From NCBI GenBank assembly GCA_052035645.1, contig JBPOHK010000027.1, positions 124,001 to 188,000 of the forward strand: a stretch of 64,000 nt of DNA, given 5' to 3'. Under the pieces are notes generated by a model. The model did no database searches and was not told the DNA's origin. It was given only the letters and a program-made list of their open reading frames with translations. A program made the translations under genes and the position numbers. Of this stretch, positions 51,875 to 60,212 are shown piece by piece. Position 1 is the first letter of the stretch. Every line of letters begins with the position of its first letter. The DNA comes from RPQJ01 sp052035645. Its GTDB lineage: Bacteria > Pseudomonadota > Gammaproteobacteria > Steroidobacterales > Steroidobacteraceae.

Positions 51875-52879
51875 TCAGCCCGGCTCGCGGCCGATCGTGG
51901 CGCGCAGCCAGCGGGCGCCGTCCTCGAGGGCACGGGCCGCGAGCGGCGAGATCGACATCGCCTCGATGAACGAGTGCGTCGCGCCCGGGTAGACCGTCAC
52001 GCTCACGCGGACGCCGGCCGCCTTGAGCCGCTTCGCCATCTCGAGGCTGGTGTCGGTCAGCACGTCGCACTCCGGGATCGTCATGCACACGGGCGGCAGG
52101 CCCTCGAGCCTTGCGCGGACGGCGCAGGCGAGCGGGTTCTGCGTGATGGTCGCGTCGCCGCCCGAGTAGTTGTCCCAGAAGTACACGACCTCCTCGGCCG
52201 TGAGCACCGCGCCCGGTCCGCCGTAGCGGCGCAGGGCCTCGGGCGTGCACTCGCGATCGAAGGCCGGGTAGACGAGCAGCAACCCGTGCACGCGCTCGCC
52301 CTCGCCGGCGTCCCGCAGCGCCAGTGCCGTGCCGATCGAGAGGTTGCCGCCGGCCGAATCGCCGCCGAGCGCGAGGCGGCGCGTGTCGATGCCGAACTCC
52401 GCGCCGTGCTCGCCCAGCCAGCGCACCACGGCCACGACCTGCTCCAGCGCGACCGGGAAGCGCGCCTCGGGCGAGAGCGCGTAGTCCACGCCGACCACGA
52501 CCATGCCGGAGCGGGCCGCGTACTCGCGCATCACGCGGTCGTGCGTATCGAGGCTGAACAGCGTCCAGCCGCCGCCGTGCATGTACACGAGCGCGGGCGA
52601 CGGGGCCGCGACGCCCGGGTCGTAGATGCGCAGCCGCACGGGACCACAGCCTGTCTGGGCGACGTGCTCGGTGACCGCGCGCATCTTCGGGCCGCCGGCA
52701 CGCCAGGGCGCGCGCACCTTTTCCGCGACTTCGCGCATCTCGGGCACCGAGAGCGTCCGGCCGCCCGTGTGGCGCGCGTAGTCCGCGTTCACCAGCGTCA
52801 CGAAACGCAGGATGTCGGGATCCACGCCCTGCAGCGCCAGCGGCAGCGTCCCTTGGGTCATGGTTTCGTTCATCGGCAC
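51875..52879 (-). CDS. Alpha/beta hydrolase, hormone-sensitive-lipase family
   Basis: 334 residues. YMHGGGWTLFS (oxyanion hole), GGDSAGGNLS (nucleophile), IPECDVLTD (Asp) and YPGATHSFIE (His) make a complete HSL-type triad. Paralogue of the esterase at 18182-19156. Cytoplasmic; short-chain ester hydrolysis is likely. The PepSY gene starts 14 bp downstream, so they are probably co-transcribed. Divergent from the AraC-family regulator. Confidence 0.88.
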   Translation of the reverse strand: MPMNETMTQGTLPLALQGVDPDILRFVTLVNADYARHTGGRTLSVPEMREVAEKVRAPWRAGGPKMRAVTEHVAQTGCGPVRLRIYDPGVAAPSPALVYMHGGGWTLFSLDTHDRVMREYAARSGMVVVGVDYALSPEARFPVALEQVVAVVRWLGEHGAEFGIDTRRLALGGDSAGGNLSIGTALALRDAGEGERVHGLLLVYPAFDRECTPEALRRYGGPGAVLTAEEVVYFWDNYSGGDATITQNPLACAVRARLEGLPPVCMTIPECDVLTDTSLEMAKRLKAAGVRVSVTVYPGATHSFIEAMSISPLAARALEDGARWLRATIGREPG

Positions 52880-53038
52880 CTCGTCTGCCCCGCAAGCCGG
52901 CTGCGCCGGGCCGGATCCATTCCGCCGGCGGCCGTATTGTCACGTTTTCCGGGCCAGTGATAACCTCGGGCGCAATCCAGTGCCGTCGGGGCCGGACACA
53001 TTTCCGTCTCGGACGGGCCACCCGCAGGAAGACCCCAC

Positions 53039-53818
53039 ATGGCTCGCAGCACCCGCGGAGACGACTACCAGGACGTGCCGCGCCCGGTCGCAGCGCTGGC
53101 CGACGAGTACCCGCCGAATTCGTACGACCCGCCGCACAGCCACAAGCGCGGCCAGCTCGTGTACGCCACCGCCGGCGTGCTGGTCCTCTCGACGCAGAAC
53201 GCCACCTACGTCGTCCCGCCCCAGCGCGCGGTGTGGGTGCCGAGCGGCACCGTGCACGAGGCGCGGACGCGCGGTCGCGTCTCGCTGCGCACGCTCTACC
53301 TGGACGACTCGGTCTGCGCCTCGCTCCCGCGCCACTGCATGACCATCGAGGTCTCCTCGCTGCTGCGCGAGCTGATCGTCGAGGCGACGCGGATCCCGAT
53401 CGAGTACGAGGTCGATTCGCGCGACGGCCGCGTCATGTCGCTGATCGTCGACGAGATCCGCCAGGCACGTACCGCGCCGCTGCACGTGCCGATGCCGCGG
53501 CATCCGCAGCTGCTGAAAGTGTGCCAGGCCATCCTCAAGGACCCGGCGCAGAGCGACGTGCTCGACGACTGGGCAGTGGCCGCGGGCATGTGCCGGCGAA
53601 CGTTCACGCGCCTGTTCCGGCGCGAGACCGGCGTGACCTTCGCGACGTGGCGGCAAAACGTGCGACTGATGGAGGCGATGTCGCGGCTCGCGAACGGGCA
53701 GTCCGTCACCGCCGTGGCCTGCGACGTGGGTTACAGCAGCCCGAGTGCGTTCACCGCCATGTTCCGGCGCGCGTTCGGCGTGCCGCCGACGCAGTACTGC
53801 GCCGACACGACGCACTGA
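53039..53818 (+). CDS. AraC-family regulator with cupin sensor domain
   Basis: 259 residues from ATG 53039. The N-terminal cupin (NSYDPPHSHKRGQLVYATAG, then RAVWVPSGTVHEA) is a small-molecule sensor. The C-terminal double helix-turn-helix reads LDDWAVAAGMCRRTFTRLFRRETG and NGQSVTAVACDVGYSSPSAFTAMFRRAFG, the full AraC signature. Divergent from the esterase 51875-52879 across 159 bp, so it may regulate that gene. No palindrome is obvious between them. Confidence 0.92.
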   Translation: MARSTRGDDYQDVPRPVAALADEYPPNSYDPPHSHKRGQLVYATAGVLVLSTQNATYVVPPQRAVWVPSGTVHEARTRGRVSLRTLYLDDSVCASLPRHCMTIEVSSLLRELIVEATRIPIEYEVDSRDGRVMSLIVDEIRQARTAPLHVPMPRHPQLLKVCQAILKDPAQSDVLDDWAVAAGMCRRTFTRLFRRETGVTFATWRQNVRLMEAMSRLANGQSVTAVACDVGYSSPSAFTAMFRRAFGVPPTQYCADTTH

Positions 53819-53828
53819 GGGGCACTGA

Positions 53829-53907
53829 GGGGACACTCACTATTTTCTCCGATGGGCGAAGGTTCCGATGCGGCCTGCCGCCTGGAAGAAAAATAGTGAG
53901 TGTCCCC
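53829..53907. repeat. REP/MITE-like inverted repeat, copy D
   Basis: Arm GGGGACACTCACTATTTTC starts at 53829; its complement AAAAATAGTGAGTGTCCCC ends at 53907. A core of about 38 bp lies between. It sits just after the AraC gene's stop codon. Confidence 0.9.
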
Positions 53908-53978
53908 ATTTACTGCCATTTTCCTGCTGCGTTTTCGCGCCGCGAAACCGCTTCGACGTCACTGTTTTCTGATACATA

Positions 53979-54025
53979 GGGGACCCCCGCTTTTCCGGCC
54001 GTGGCTGGAAAAGAGGAATGTCCCC
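53979..54025. repeat. Diverged inverted repeat, copy E
   Basis: GGGGACCCCCGCTTTTCC (53979-53996) faces GGAAAAGAGGAATGTCCCC (54007-54025) with a 10-nt loop. The GGGGAC...CTTTTCC termini are kept but the middle differs from copies A-D; the solo half-copy at 41281 belongs to this variant. It precedes the beta-glucosidase gene by 27 bp. Confidence 0.75.
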
Positions 54026-54052
54026 TATTCAGGCCCCATTCAGGATCGCGCA

Positions 54053-55414
54053 GTGACGGACACGCACGCCTTCCCGCCCGACTTCACCTGGGGTGCCGCG
54101 ACGTCGGCCTACCAGGTCGAAGGCTCGCCGCTCGCCGACGGCGCCGGCCCCTCCATCTGGCACCGCTTCTCGCACACGCCCGGCCGGGTCCGCGACGGCG
54201 ACACCGGCGATCTCGCGTGCGACCACTACCGCCGCTTCAGGGAAGACGTCGCACTGATGCGCGACCTCGGCCTCAAGGCGTACCGCTTCAGCGTGTCGTG
54301 GAGTCGCGTGTTCCCCGAGGGTCGCGGCCGCGTCAATCCCGCGGGCCTCGGCTTCTACGAGCGACTCGTCGACGAGCTGCTGAAGCACGACATCGAGCCC
54401 TTCCTCACGCTCTATCACTGGGACCTGCCCGCCGCGCTCGACGACCTCGGCGGCTGGCTCAATCCCTCGATCGCCGACTGGTTCGCCGATTACACCGAGA
54501 CGATGGTCCGCGCGCTCGACGGCCGCGTCCGCAAGTGGACCACGCTCAACGAGCCCTGGGTGGTGATCGACGGCGGCTACCTGTTCGGCGTGCTGGCGCC
54601 GGGCCACGCAAACCTCTACGAAGCGCCGATCGCGGCGCACCACCTGATGCGTGCCCACGGTGCCGCCGTGCGTCGCTACCGCAGCGTCGGCCAGCACGAG
54701 ATCGGCCTCGTGGTGAACATCGAGCCGAAGTACGCCGCGTCGCAATCGCCGGCCGATCTCGCCGCGGTCCGGCGCGCCAACGCGTACATGAACCAGTGGT
54801 ACCTCGATCCCGCGTTCCTCAAGCGCTATCCGCCCGAGATGCGCGAGGTGTTCGGCGACGCCTGGCGCGAGGACTGGCCGGCCGAGGACTTCGACCTGAT
54901 CGGCGAGAAGATCGACTTCCTCGGCCTCAACTACTACACGCGCTCGGTGACACAGGCCGATCCGACGGTCCGGCCGCTCGGCTTCCGTTCCGTGCACCAG
55001 CCCCAGTCGCAGTACACGGACACGGGCTGGGAGGTGTTCCCGCAGGGCCTCACCGACACCATCCACCAGATTCGCACGCGCTACGGCAACCTGCCGCTCT
55101 ACATCACCGAGAACGGCTGCGCGCTGCCCGAGCCGACGAGCGTGGACGTCGACGTGTTCGAGGACCCGCGCCGCGTCGATTACCTGCAGACGCACCTCGC
55201 CGCGGTCGCCCGGGCGATCCAGGAAGGCGCGAACGTGCAGGGCTACTTCGCGTGGTCCCTGCTCGACAACTTCGAATGGGCGCACGGCTACAGCAAGCGC
55301 TTCGGCCTCGTGCACTGCGACCACCGGTCGCAGAAGCGCACGTGGAAGCGCAGCGCGAAGCTGTACCAGCAGGTGATCGCGACGAACGGGCGCAACGTTC
55401 TCGCACCGCGCTGA
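54053..55414 (+). CDS. Beta-glucosidase, glycoside hydrolase family 1
   Basis: 453 residues from GTG 54053, with CAGGA 8-9 nt upstream; the frame continues upstream through the repeats but with no GH1 sequence. GH1 elements: TWGAATSAYQVEGSPLADGAGPSIW (start), the acid/base TLNEPWV (E167), YYTRSV, the nucleophile ITENGC (E353) and YFAWSLLDNFEWAHGYSKRFGL. The protein has no signal peptide, so it acts on imported cello-, sophoro- or laminari-oligosaccharides. The gene converges on the ABC-linked glycosidase operon, which likely feeds it. Confidence 0.95.
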   Translation: MTDTHAFPPDFTWGAATSAYQVEGSPLADGAGPSIWHRFSHTPGRVRDGDTGDLACDHYRRFREDVALMRDLGLKAYRFSVSWSRVFPEGRGRVNPAGLGFYERLVDELLKHDIEPFLTLYHWDLPAALDDLGGWLNPSIADWFADYTETMVRALDGRVRKWTTLNEPWVVIDGGYLFGVLAPGHANLYEAPIAAHHLMRAHGAAVRRYRSVGQHEIGLVVNIEPKYAASQSPADLAAVRRANAYMNQWYLDPAFLKRYPPEMREVFGDAWREDWPAEDFDLIGEKIDFLGLNYYTRSVTQADPTVRPLGFRSVHQPQSQYTDTGWEVFPQGLTDTIHQIRTRYGNLPLYITENGCALPEPTSVDVDVFEDPRRVDYLQTHLAAVARAIQEGANVQGYFAWSLLDNFEWAHGYSKRFGLVHCDHRSQKRTWKRSAKLYQQVIATNGRNVLAPR

Positions 55415-55417
55415 GGT

Positions 55418-58400
55418 TCACTCCGCCAGCGTGGTCTCCACGGGGAATCGCGTGTAGCGGTGCTCGGTGCCGCCGACGGTGATCACCACGCCACCCGGCG
55501 GCGCGATCCCCGCGCCGATGCGCAGCCGCAGCGATCCCGGGGCCTCGCGCCGGAACGAGTACTCGAGCGGCCCGTACACGGTCTGCAGGCCCGCGACCGC
55601 GATGCCCTCCCCGTCGAGCCACGCCGGGTCGACGCCCGCCGCGAGCACCAGCGCGTCGTCCTCCTCGCGCTCGTACGCGAACAGGTCGAGCGCGGCGCGG
55701 ACGAAGTCGCTCGCCACCCAGCCGTGCGGCATGTCGCCGACGAAGCGCGGCTCGCGCGGAAGCCGGCCCACGACTTCCGCCCACTGGTTCCACGCCGCGG
55801 GCCGCCGGTCGTTCATGAAGAAGGCGACGAGTTCCTGCGCGCGGTCGCGCCAGCCGAGGCGCACGAAGCTGCCGATCACGCGCGTCTCGTACGGCGTGTA
55901 GTCCTTCCAGGCCTTCGCGCCGTCGCGCCGGGCCACGAACTCCTGCCAGTAGCGATCGAACGTGCGCCGCAGCTGCGCCTGCGGCAGGCGCGAGGTCTCG
56001 CCCGCCGGGCTGAGCCCGACGGTCGTCGAGGTCGGGTCGAAGTCGCCGAGTTCGGCGCAGCCCGGCAGGTAGTCGATGCCGTGCTGCGCGGTGGTGGCCG
56101 CGATCGAGGCGTGCAGGTCCGCGTGGAACTCTCCGGTGATCGTCCGCAGGCGCTCGCGCATGGGCCCGTCCTCGAGGCCGGTCGCGAGACGCAGGCCGCT
56201 GCGCAATCCCGCCAGCGTCCAGAAATTGTCCCAGTACGAGTGCATCGGCTTCGCGAAGTAGCCCTCGTGGCTGATGGACGCCGGCATCATTCCGTAGAAG
56301 GCCGGGTTCGACGCCCGGACCTCGGGGGTGCGCTCGCTGAGCCGCAGCTCGTCGAGATAGCCGAGCGCGCGCGTCACGGTCGGCCAGACCCGCTCCAGCG
56401 CCGCCCGGTCGTGCGTGTAGCGATCGAGGCGGTCGGCCAGCCAGACGTACTCGCCGCTGCTGTCGTTCTCGGGCACGGAGTCCGCGCCGCGGTGGTCGAC
56501 GCAGCACGGTACCTTGCCGTTGCTGAAGACGTAGGGCGTGTACCAGTCCAGGAATTCGCGGGCGACCGGTGCGTGGCCGGTGCGCAGCAGGGCCTCGCCG
56601 ATCATCGCGCCGTCGCGGATCCACGCCCGCTCGTAGCTGCGCGAACCCGGCTGCAGCGAGGGCCCGTCGCGATTGATCAGGATGTGCGCGAGCGCAGTGC
56701 GCACGGTGTCGACGATCGGCTGCACGGCCGCCGGTCCCTTGAGGCTCACGCGATCGAGCGTACGGTGCCAGCCGGCCGCCACCTCGCCCTGGCGCGCCTC
56801 CAGCCAGGCCTCGGCGTCCGCGGGCTTCGGCAGCGCGAGATCCCGGGCCGTCCACGGCACGACGAACGCGACGGTGAAGCCGGCACCCGGCGCGACCTTG
56901 CGGCGATACACGAAGGCGCCCGAGGCGAAGCCCGTGACGTCCACGAGCTGGCGCACGGGCCGCGGCGACGCGAGCCACTCCTGCGGGATCGGGGCCGCAT
57001 CGAAGCGCGCCGCCGTGAACAGCTGCGGCGGCACCAGCGGCGTGACGGGAATCTCGTCGTTGACCCGCAGCTCGCGGCCGTTCCAGTCGAGGCGGTGGAT
57101 GGCTGCCACGCCGCCGGAGCCGTTCAGGAACTGGGTGGGCGGATGGCCCTGCCCCGGCCCCACGCCGATGGCGAGTTGCACGTCCTGCGTGCGCCGGCTG
57201 CCGTTGCGGTAGTCGTAGCGCACGATGGCGTAGTCGCTGCCGGGCACGCCGTCGGCAAGGGCCGTGGTGCGCAGTGTCCAGCCCTCCGCGCTCCAGGTGA
57301 CCGACGGGATCGGCAGGTAACCGTCGGCGAGGCTGGCCGCCGACGCGACGCTGGCCCAGTCGTGCCAGCGCCCGTCCACGGCGACGCGCGGCTCGAGCGA
57401 CGGGCCGCGCTTGCGCAGCTCGAACGCGGCGTCCTCGTCGAACAGGCCTTCGTCCGCGCCGCCGTCCGTGCCGACGATGGTCCAGTAGCCCTGCTCGCCG
57501 ACGTAGCCGCGCGGGAACGCCCCTCTCGGCGACCGGCCCGCGACCGACGCGATGAAATCGCTCGCGGACCTGTCGGCCAGCGCCGTCTCGACGCGGGCAT
57601 CCGCGAGGGCATAGCCGCGCCTGCCGGACGCGGGCAGTTGCAGGCGCAGGTAGCGGGCCGAGGCCTCCGGCAGGAACAGGGCCTGCTCCGCGCGAGTCGC
57701 ACCGCGCACCTCGCGCAGCGTGGCCCACTCACGGCCGTCGTCGGAGGCGAGCACGTCGTAGTCGGGCGCGACGTGATCGGCCAGCCACTGCAGCGTGAGT
57801 CCACCGAAAGGTCGCGGCGCGCCGAGGTCGATGGTGAAGTTCGCGCCGCCCGCGGGCACTTTGCCGGAGTGCCACGCCGACGCCGGATTGCCGTCGACGG
57901 CGGCGCCGGGCGTGCTGCCCGCCTCGGTCTGCGACGCGTCCGCCACCGGCGCGGGCCACTCCGCGGGCGGCGGCTCCTTCGGCTTCAGGGCGAGCGCGCC
58001 GATCTCGATCTCGCCCGCGCCGCCGCCGCTGCCCGCGCTGACCACGACCTCGATCGCCGCGACCTGTCGCAGGCTGCGGTCCGCCGTCGGGCCCCAGGCA
58101 AACTCGATCTGTCGGCGGTCGATGCGCAGCGTGCGCCAGTCCGCGGGCAGGGCGTAGTCCGCACGGCGGAACCACCACACGTTCTCGCCGCTCGCGTCGA
58201 GCAGCTTGACCTGGAAGTCGTTCGGCAACGCCTGCCCGCGCAGCTGCAGCGTCAGCTCGAAGTTCTCCGGCAGCGTGAGCGGCAGCGCGCGCCGGGCGAT
58301 CGCATAGCCGTTGTGCCCGCGGAAATCGAACGCCAGGCGCAGCGTGCCCGGCCGCGACCCGGCCCCGACGCTGGCCGTGACGTCGTCGGACGCGACGGCC

Positions 58401-58507
58401 CGCCAGGGCGAGAGGTCCCGGAAGTCGTCGAGCACCTGCGCCCGGGCGCCGAACGTCGCCAGCGCGAGCACGGCGAGCACGGTCGCCCGCCACGGTCCCA
58501 TCCGCAT
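55418..58507 (-). CDS. Secreted F5/8 (discoidin) plus six-hairpin glycosidase-like protein
   Basis: 1029 residues from ATG 58507 (AAGGGG 8 nt upstream; a GTG at 58516 overlaps the permease stop and is also possible). Signal peptide (VLAVLALATFGARAQ), a beta-sandwich, carbohydrate-binding-like region (about 25-180), a discoidin domain (about 190-315: ASAWHSGKVPAGGANFTIDLG...ARYLRLQLP), then an (alpha/alpha)6-barrel-like region to the end (RSYERAWIRDGAMIGEALLRTG, GEYVWLADRL, MPASISHEGYFAKPMHSYWDNFW). The GH family cannot be fixed by eye. Last gene of the operon. Confidence 0.82.
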   Translation of the reverse strand: MRMGPWRATVLAVLALATFGARAQVLDDFRDLSPWRAVASDDVTASVGAGSRPGTLRLAFDFRGHNGYAIARRALPLTLPENFELTLQLRGQALPNDFQVKLLDASGENVWWFRRADYALPADWRTLRIDRRQIEFAWGPTADRSLRQVAAIEVVVSAGSGGGAGEIEIGALALKPKEPPPAEWPAPVADASQTEAGSTPGAAVDGNPASAWHSGKVPAGGANFTIDLGAPRPFGGLTLQWLADHVAPDYDVLASDDGREWATLREVRGATRAEQALFLPEASARYLRLQLPASGRRGYALADARVETALADRSASDFIASVAGRSPRGAFPRGYVGEQGYWTIVGTDGGADEGLFDEDAAFELRKRGPSLEPRVAVDGRWHDWASVASAASLADGYLPIPSVTWSAEGWTLRTTALADGVPGSDYAIVRYDYRNGSRRTQDVQLAIGVGPGQGHPPTQFLNGSGGVAAIHRLDWNGRELRVNDEIPVTPLVPPQLFTAARFDAAPIPQEWLASPRPVRQLVDVTGFASGAFVYRRKVAPGAGFTVAFVVPWTARDLALPKPADAEAWLEARQGEVAAGWHRTLDRVSLKGPAAVQPIVDTVRTALAHILINRDGPSLQPGSRSYERAWIRDGAMIGEALLRTGHAPVAREFLDWYTPYVFSNGKVPCCVDHRGADSVPENDSSGEYVWLADRLDRYTHDRAALERVWPTVTRALGYLDELRLSERTPEVRASNPAFYGMMPASISHEGYFAKPMHSYWDNFWTLAGLRSGLRLATGLEDGPMRERLRTITGEFHADLHASIAATTAQHGIDYLPGCAELGDFDPTSTTVGLSPAGETSRLPQAQLRRTFDRYWQEFVARRDGAKAWKDYTPYETRVIGSFVRLGWRDRAQELVAFFMNDRRPAAWNQWAEVVGRLPREPRFVGDMPHGWVASDFVRAALDLFAYEREEDDALVLAAGVDPAWLDGEGIAVAGLQTVYGPLEYSFRREAPGSLRLRIGAGIAPPGGVVITVGGTEHRYTRFPVETTLAE

Positions 58508-58512
58508 CGCAT

Positions 58513-59337
58513 TCACCCCTTGACGCTGCCGACCAGGATGCCCTGGATGTAGTAGCGCTGCATGACGAGGAACAGCACCAGCACGGGCAGCACCGTGAGC
58601 ACCGAGCCGGCCATCATCATCTCCGTGTCCTGCACGTGCTCGCGGGACAGCCCGGCGAGCGCCACGGGCAGCGTCTGCATGTCGCGGTCGGAGAGGACGA
58701 TGAGCGGCCACATGAAGTCGTTCCACGTGGCCAGGAACGTGAAGATGCCGAGCGTGATCAGGATCGGCGCGAGCAGCGGCACGATCACGCGGCGGAAGAT
58801 CTGCAGCTCGCTGGCGCCGTCGATGCGCGCGGCGTCGAGCAGCTCGTCCGGGATGGACAGCGCGTACTGGCGCACCAGGAAGATGCCGAACACGCCCGCC
58901 ATGCCCGGCACGACCGCGCCGGCATAGGTGTTCACGAGGCCCATCATCTTCATGAGCCCGAACAGCGGGATCATGGTCACCTGGCCGGGGATCAGCAGCC
59001 CGGCGAGCAGCAGCTTCATCAGGCGCTCGCGGCCGGCGAAGCGCAGCTTGGCGAACGCGTAGCCGGCCATGCCGTTGAACAGCAGCGACAGCAGCGTGGT
59101 GGCGAACGCGACCAGCAGGCTGTTGCGGAAATAGCCGCCCATGTTCTGCTGCGAGAACAGCTCGACGTACCTGGCGAGCGTCGGTGCGCCCGGCAGCATC
59201 GGCGGCGGGAAGCTGCTCGCCTCGCCCGTCTGCATGAACGAGGCCGCGAACATCCAGGCGAGCGGCAGCACGGCGAACGCCGCCAGCAGCAGCAGCGCCC
59301 CGTTCACCGCCACGCCCGCGAGCGCCCGCGACCTCAT
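58513..59337 (-). CDS. Carbohydrate ABC transporter permease, MalG type
   Basis: 274 residues from ATG 59337. Six hydrophobic segments; the EAA loop reads ELLDAARIDGASELQIFRRVIVPLLAP, the typical ATPase contact for CUT1 sugar importers. QVTMIPLFGLMKMMGLVNTYAG and the C-terminal RYYIQGILVGSVKG are family features. The start overlaps the stop of the other permease by 4 bp. The ATPase subunit is not in the window; a shared MsiK/UgpC-like protein probably serves. Confidence 0.93.
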   Translation of the reverse strand: MRSRALAGVAVNGALLLLAAFAVLPLAWMFAASFMQTGEASSFPPPMLPGAPTLARYVELFSQQNMGGYFRNSLLVAFATTLLSLLFNGMAGYAFAKLRFAGRERLMKLLLAGLLIPGQVTMIPLFGLMKMMGLVNTYAGAVVPGMAGVFGIFLVRQYALSIPDELLDAARIDGASELQIFRRVIVPLLAPILITLGIFTFLATWNDFMWPLIVLSDRDMQTLPVALAGLSREHVQDTEMMMAGSVLTVLPVLVLFLVMQRYYIQGILVGSVKG

Positions 59338-60212
59338 GTCGGCTCGTCCCGGCGCAGCACGCGCAGCGGCACGACGGTGACCGCGAGGATGATCAGGAAC
59401 AGCACGAAGGCCACGGCCGAGGCGGAGCCGAGGTTCCACCACTTGAAGCCTTCCTCGTACATGAAGTACAGCACGCTGACCGTGCTCTGCAGCGGCCCGC
59501 CGCGCGTCATCACGTACGGCTCGGCGAAGAGCTGGAAGTAGCCGGCCACCGTCAGCACCGTGACCAGCGTGAACGTCGGCCGCAGGCTCGGCAGCGTGAT
59601 GTGGCGCAGCTCCTGCCACAGCGACGAGCCGTCGATGCGCGCGGCCTCGTACAGGTCGCCCGGGATGGCCTGCAGCGCCGCCACGAAGATGATCATGTTG
59701 TAGCCGAAGTTCTTCCACACCGCGAGGATCACGATGGCCGGGATCGACCAGTGCGGGTCGCCCATCCAGTCGACGGGCCCGAGGCCGAGGTGGCCGAGCG
59801 CGTAGTTGAGCAGGCCGTAGCGCGTGTGCAGGATGAAGCGCCAGACGATGGCCACGGCGACGAGCGTGCTCACCACGGGGGCGAAGTACGCGGTGCGCAG
59901 GAGGGCCGGCGCACGGGCCAGCTTCGAGTTCACCAGCAGGGCCGCGGCGAGCGAGGTGCCGATCGACAGCGGCACGCCGAGCAGGACGAACCAGGCCGTG
60001 TTGCCGAGCGCCTTCCAGAAGAGCGGCGTGGTGAGCAGGTGCAGGTAGTTGTCGAGTCCGACGAAGCGCAGGTTGCGCACGTCGGCGAGGGCGTACAGGT
60101 CGAAGTCGGTGAAGCTCAGCGCGAGGGCCGCGACCACCGGCAGCAGGAAGAACAGGCCGATCACGACGAGCGCCGGCGAGACGAACATCCACGCGGCGCG
60201 GGCCGGGCTCAC
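59334..60212 (-). CDS. Carbohydrate ABC transporter permease, MalF type
   Basis: 292 residues from GTG 60212 (GTGA overlap with the binding-protein stop). Six transmembrane segments, with FVSPALVVIGLFFLLPVVAALALSF as the first and the EAA loop LYEAARIDGSSLWQELRHITLPSLRP. Partner of the MalG-type permease. Together they form the transmembrane pore of a CUT1 importer for an oligosaccharide, most likely a beta-1,2-glucan fragment given the neighbours. Confidence 0.93.
   Translation of the reverse strand: MSPARAAWMFVSPALVVIGLFFLLPVVAALALSFTDFDLYALADVRNLRFVGLDNYLHLLTTPLFWKALGNTAWFVLLGVPLSIGTSLAAALLVNSKLARAPALLRTAYFAPVVSTLVAVAIVWRFILHTRYGLLNYALGHLGLGPVDWMGDPHWSIPAIVILAVWKNFGYNMIIFVAALQAIPGDLYEAARIDGSSLWQELRHITLPSLRPTFTLVTVLTVAGYFQLFAEPYVMTRGGPLQSTVSVLYFMYEEGFKWWNLGSASAVAFVLFLIILAVTVVPLRVLRRDEPT

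Noticed and set aside
38800..53907. The repeats considered as a CRISPR array or integron attachment sites.
   Set aside because: They are kilobases apart, inverted within each unit, and have no regular spacers or associated cas or integrase genes.
54007..54025. ATG inside repeat copy E considered as the beta-glucosidase start.
   Set aside because: It is out of frame with the GH1 gene, whose GTG 54053 has its own ribosome-binding sequence.
55460..58552. Long open frame on the plus strand under the discoidin-glycosidase gene.
   Set aside because: Composition bias from the GC-rich third codon positions of the opposite gene; no recognisable motifs.
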